Assembly (NCBI GenBank): GCA_035308525.1
Contig: DATGGM010000013.1
Span: 32,721 to 96,720, forward strand
Direction of reading: 5' to 3'
Source of the DNA: Bog-159 sp035308525
GTDB lineage: Bacteria; Acidobacteriota; Terriglobia; Bryobacterales; Bryobacteraceae
DNA length: 64,000 nucleotides
The notes below the pieces were generated by a model. The model did no database searches. It saw only the letters and a list, made by a program, of their open reading frames with translations, and was not told the DNA's origin. Shown here piece by piece: positions 63,385-64,000 of this stretch (position 1 is its first letter; each line of letters starts with the position of its first letter). The position numbers were made by a program, and so were the translations under genes.

Positions 63385-64000
63385 TCAGGCGTACCAGGGC
63401 ATGTTGATGACGATGATGCGCTCGTTGCCCTTGAAATACAGCATGGTTTTCAATGCCGCGCCGCGCTGGTTGTGCAGCATGTGGTAGTACCAGCGCCGCT
63501 CCACAATCTCGGGAATGATGACGGCGAGCTGGCGGTCCGGGTTCTTTTCGGCCAGCTCCAGGACATAGTCGACGATGGGATTGATCACGAAGCGGTAGGG
63601 CGACGAGATCACCACCAGTTTGGGCGGGCACATGCCGAGCTGCCGGGCCGGATACTCCACGAAATCGTGCCACTCCTGCTTCAGATACCCGGTGCGCTCG
63701 CCGGAATCGATGTGCACGGTCACCACGTCGGGCGAAATGGTGAGCGCGAAGATGAGCGCGCGCTTTCCGATCTTGCTCCAGCGATCCAGCGGCACCACGA
63801 CCAGCGGGGCGGTGAAACTGCGCAACTCCAGCGGCGTCTGGCTTCCGATTAACATTCCGACGCGATGGTACTGGCGGCGCACCGCGATCATCGCGGCCAG
63901 CATGCACGGGATGAGGAGCAGCGTGATCCAGGCGCCGTCCAGGAACTTGGCCGCCAGCACCACCACCACGGTGATGCCGGTGGCGAAGGCGCCGAGGGCA
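63385..64000 (-). CDS. APC-family amino acid permease, C-terminal part (N-terminus beyond the window)
   Basis: The frame is open from the right edge to a TGA at 63385, giving about 205 codons. It begins with the end of a TM block (GITVVVVLAAKFLDGAWITLLLIPCMLAAMIAV) and continues with a soluble C-terminal domain (LRSFTAPLVVVPLDRWSKIGKRALIFALTISPDVVTVHIDSGE, then VISSPYRFVINPIVDYVLELAEKNPDRQLAVIIPEI, MLHNQRGAALKTMLYFKGN). This pattern is that of the large (about 600-700 residue) APC transporters with a cytosolic universal-stress-like tail. Substrate is not identifiable from this part. Confidence 0.85.
   Translation of the reverse strand, partial: ALGAFATGITVVVVLAAKFLDGAWITLLLIPCMLAAMIAVRRQYHRVGMLIGSQTPLELRSFTAPLVVVPLDRWSKIGKRALIFALTISPDVVTVHIDSGERTGYLKQEWHDFVEYPARQLGMCPPKLVVISSPYRFVINPIVDYVLELAEKNPDRQLAVIIPEIVERRWYYHMLHNQRGAALKTMLYFKGNERIIVINMPWYA

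Overview
The window is a 64-kb piece of a GC-rich bacterial chromosome. Its gene families point to an acidobacterium near the Solibacter/Bryobacter group. This is an inference from content: two very large TonB-dependent receptors with N-terminal carboxypeptidase-regulatory-like domains, a winged-helix/TM/beta-propeller regulator, Gloeo_Verruco repeats, a DUF1844 protein and a divergent Hfq. The cell is Gram-negative (lipid A/Kdo enzymes, lipoprotein, TonB receptors). I found no rRNA, tRNA, CRISPR array, transposase, integrase or phage gene. No stretch over about 300 bases lacks a gene.

Layout. 1-7.7 kb: a truncated secreted protein, boxC-boxB (aerobic benzoyl-CoA ring opening), an orphan heavy-metal-type RND pump and a DUF58 protein. 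7.7-12.1 kb: an MFS exporter facing a complete pqqABCDE operon, including a tiny pqqA. 12.1-17.6 kb (minus): a tightly overlapped operon mazG - GNAT - OSBS/NSAR-type enolase - EamA transporter - MFS - SDR, whose middle resembles the N-succinylamino acid racemase pathway for D-amino acids. 17.6-20.9 kb: DUF1844, a PhnP-like hydrolase, RibF and a LacD-type aldolase. 20.9-28.1 kb (minus): a DHOD-like flavoprotein coupled to pyruvate:ferredoxin oxidoreductase, then one reading frame fusing Kdo transferase (WaaA/KdtA) to lipid A 4'-kinase (LpxK). 28.0-32.9 kb: a secreted unknown, the divergent YeiH/YeiE pair and a 14-repeat secreted protein. 32.9-37.4 kb: Ppx/GppA phosphatase, SH3 lipoprotein, Hfq-like protein, thioesterase with an unknown partner, and a TPR protein.

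37.4-47.1 kb holds two paralogous TonB receptors around a membrane-anchored transcription regulator. Each receptor has perfect inverted repeats upstream, and a 97-bp tandem duplication follows the second. 47.1-52.7 kb (minus) is an aromatic amino acid supra-operon, trpC-trpF-trpB-trpA-chorismate mutase-DAHP synthase-tyrA, without trpE/G/D. Next to its promoter end lies a possible structured RNA. 52.9-56.4 kb codes for a conserved unknown and three secreted low-complexity proteins. 56.4-64 kb has NAD synthetase, a secreted unknown, a DsbA/MauE pair, a GPH-type transporter, an M20 hydrolase, a Nudix hydrolase and the end of an APC permease.

A window-wide observation: many genes that start transcription units have no Shine-Dalgarno but carry a TANNNT-like -10 box 6-7 nt before the start codon, which suggests leaderless mRNAs. 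Genes inside operons are mostly joined by ATGA, GTGA or TGATG overlaps.
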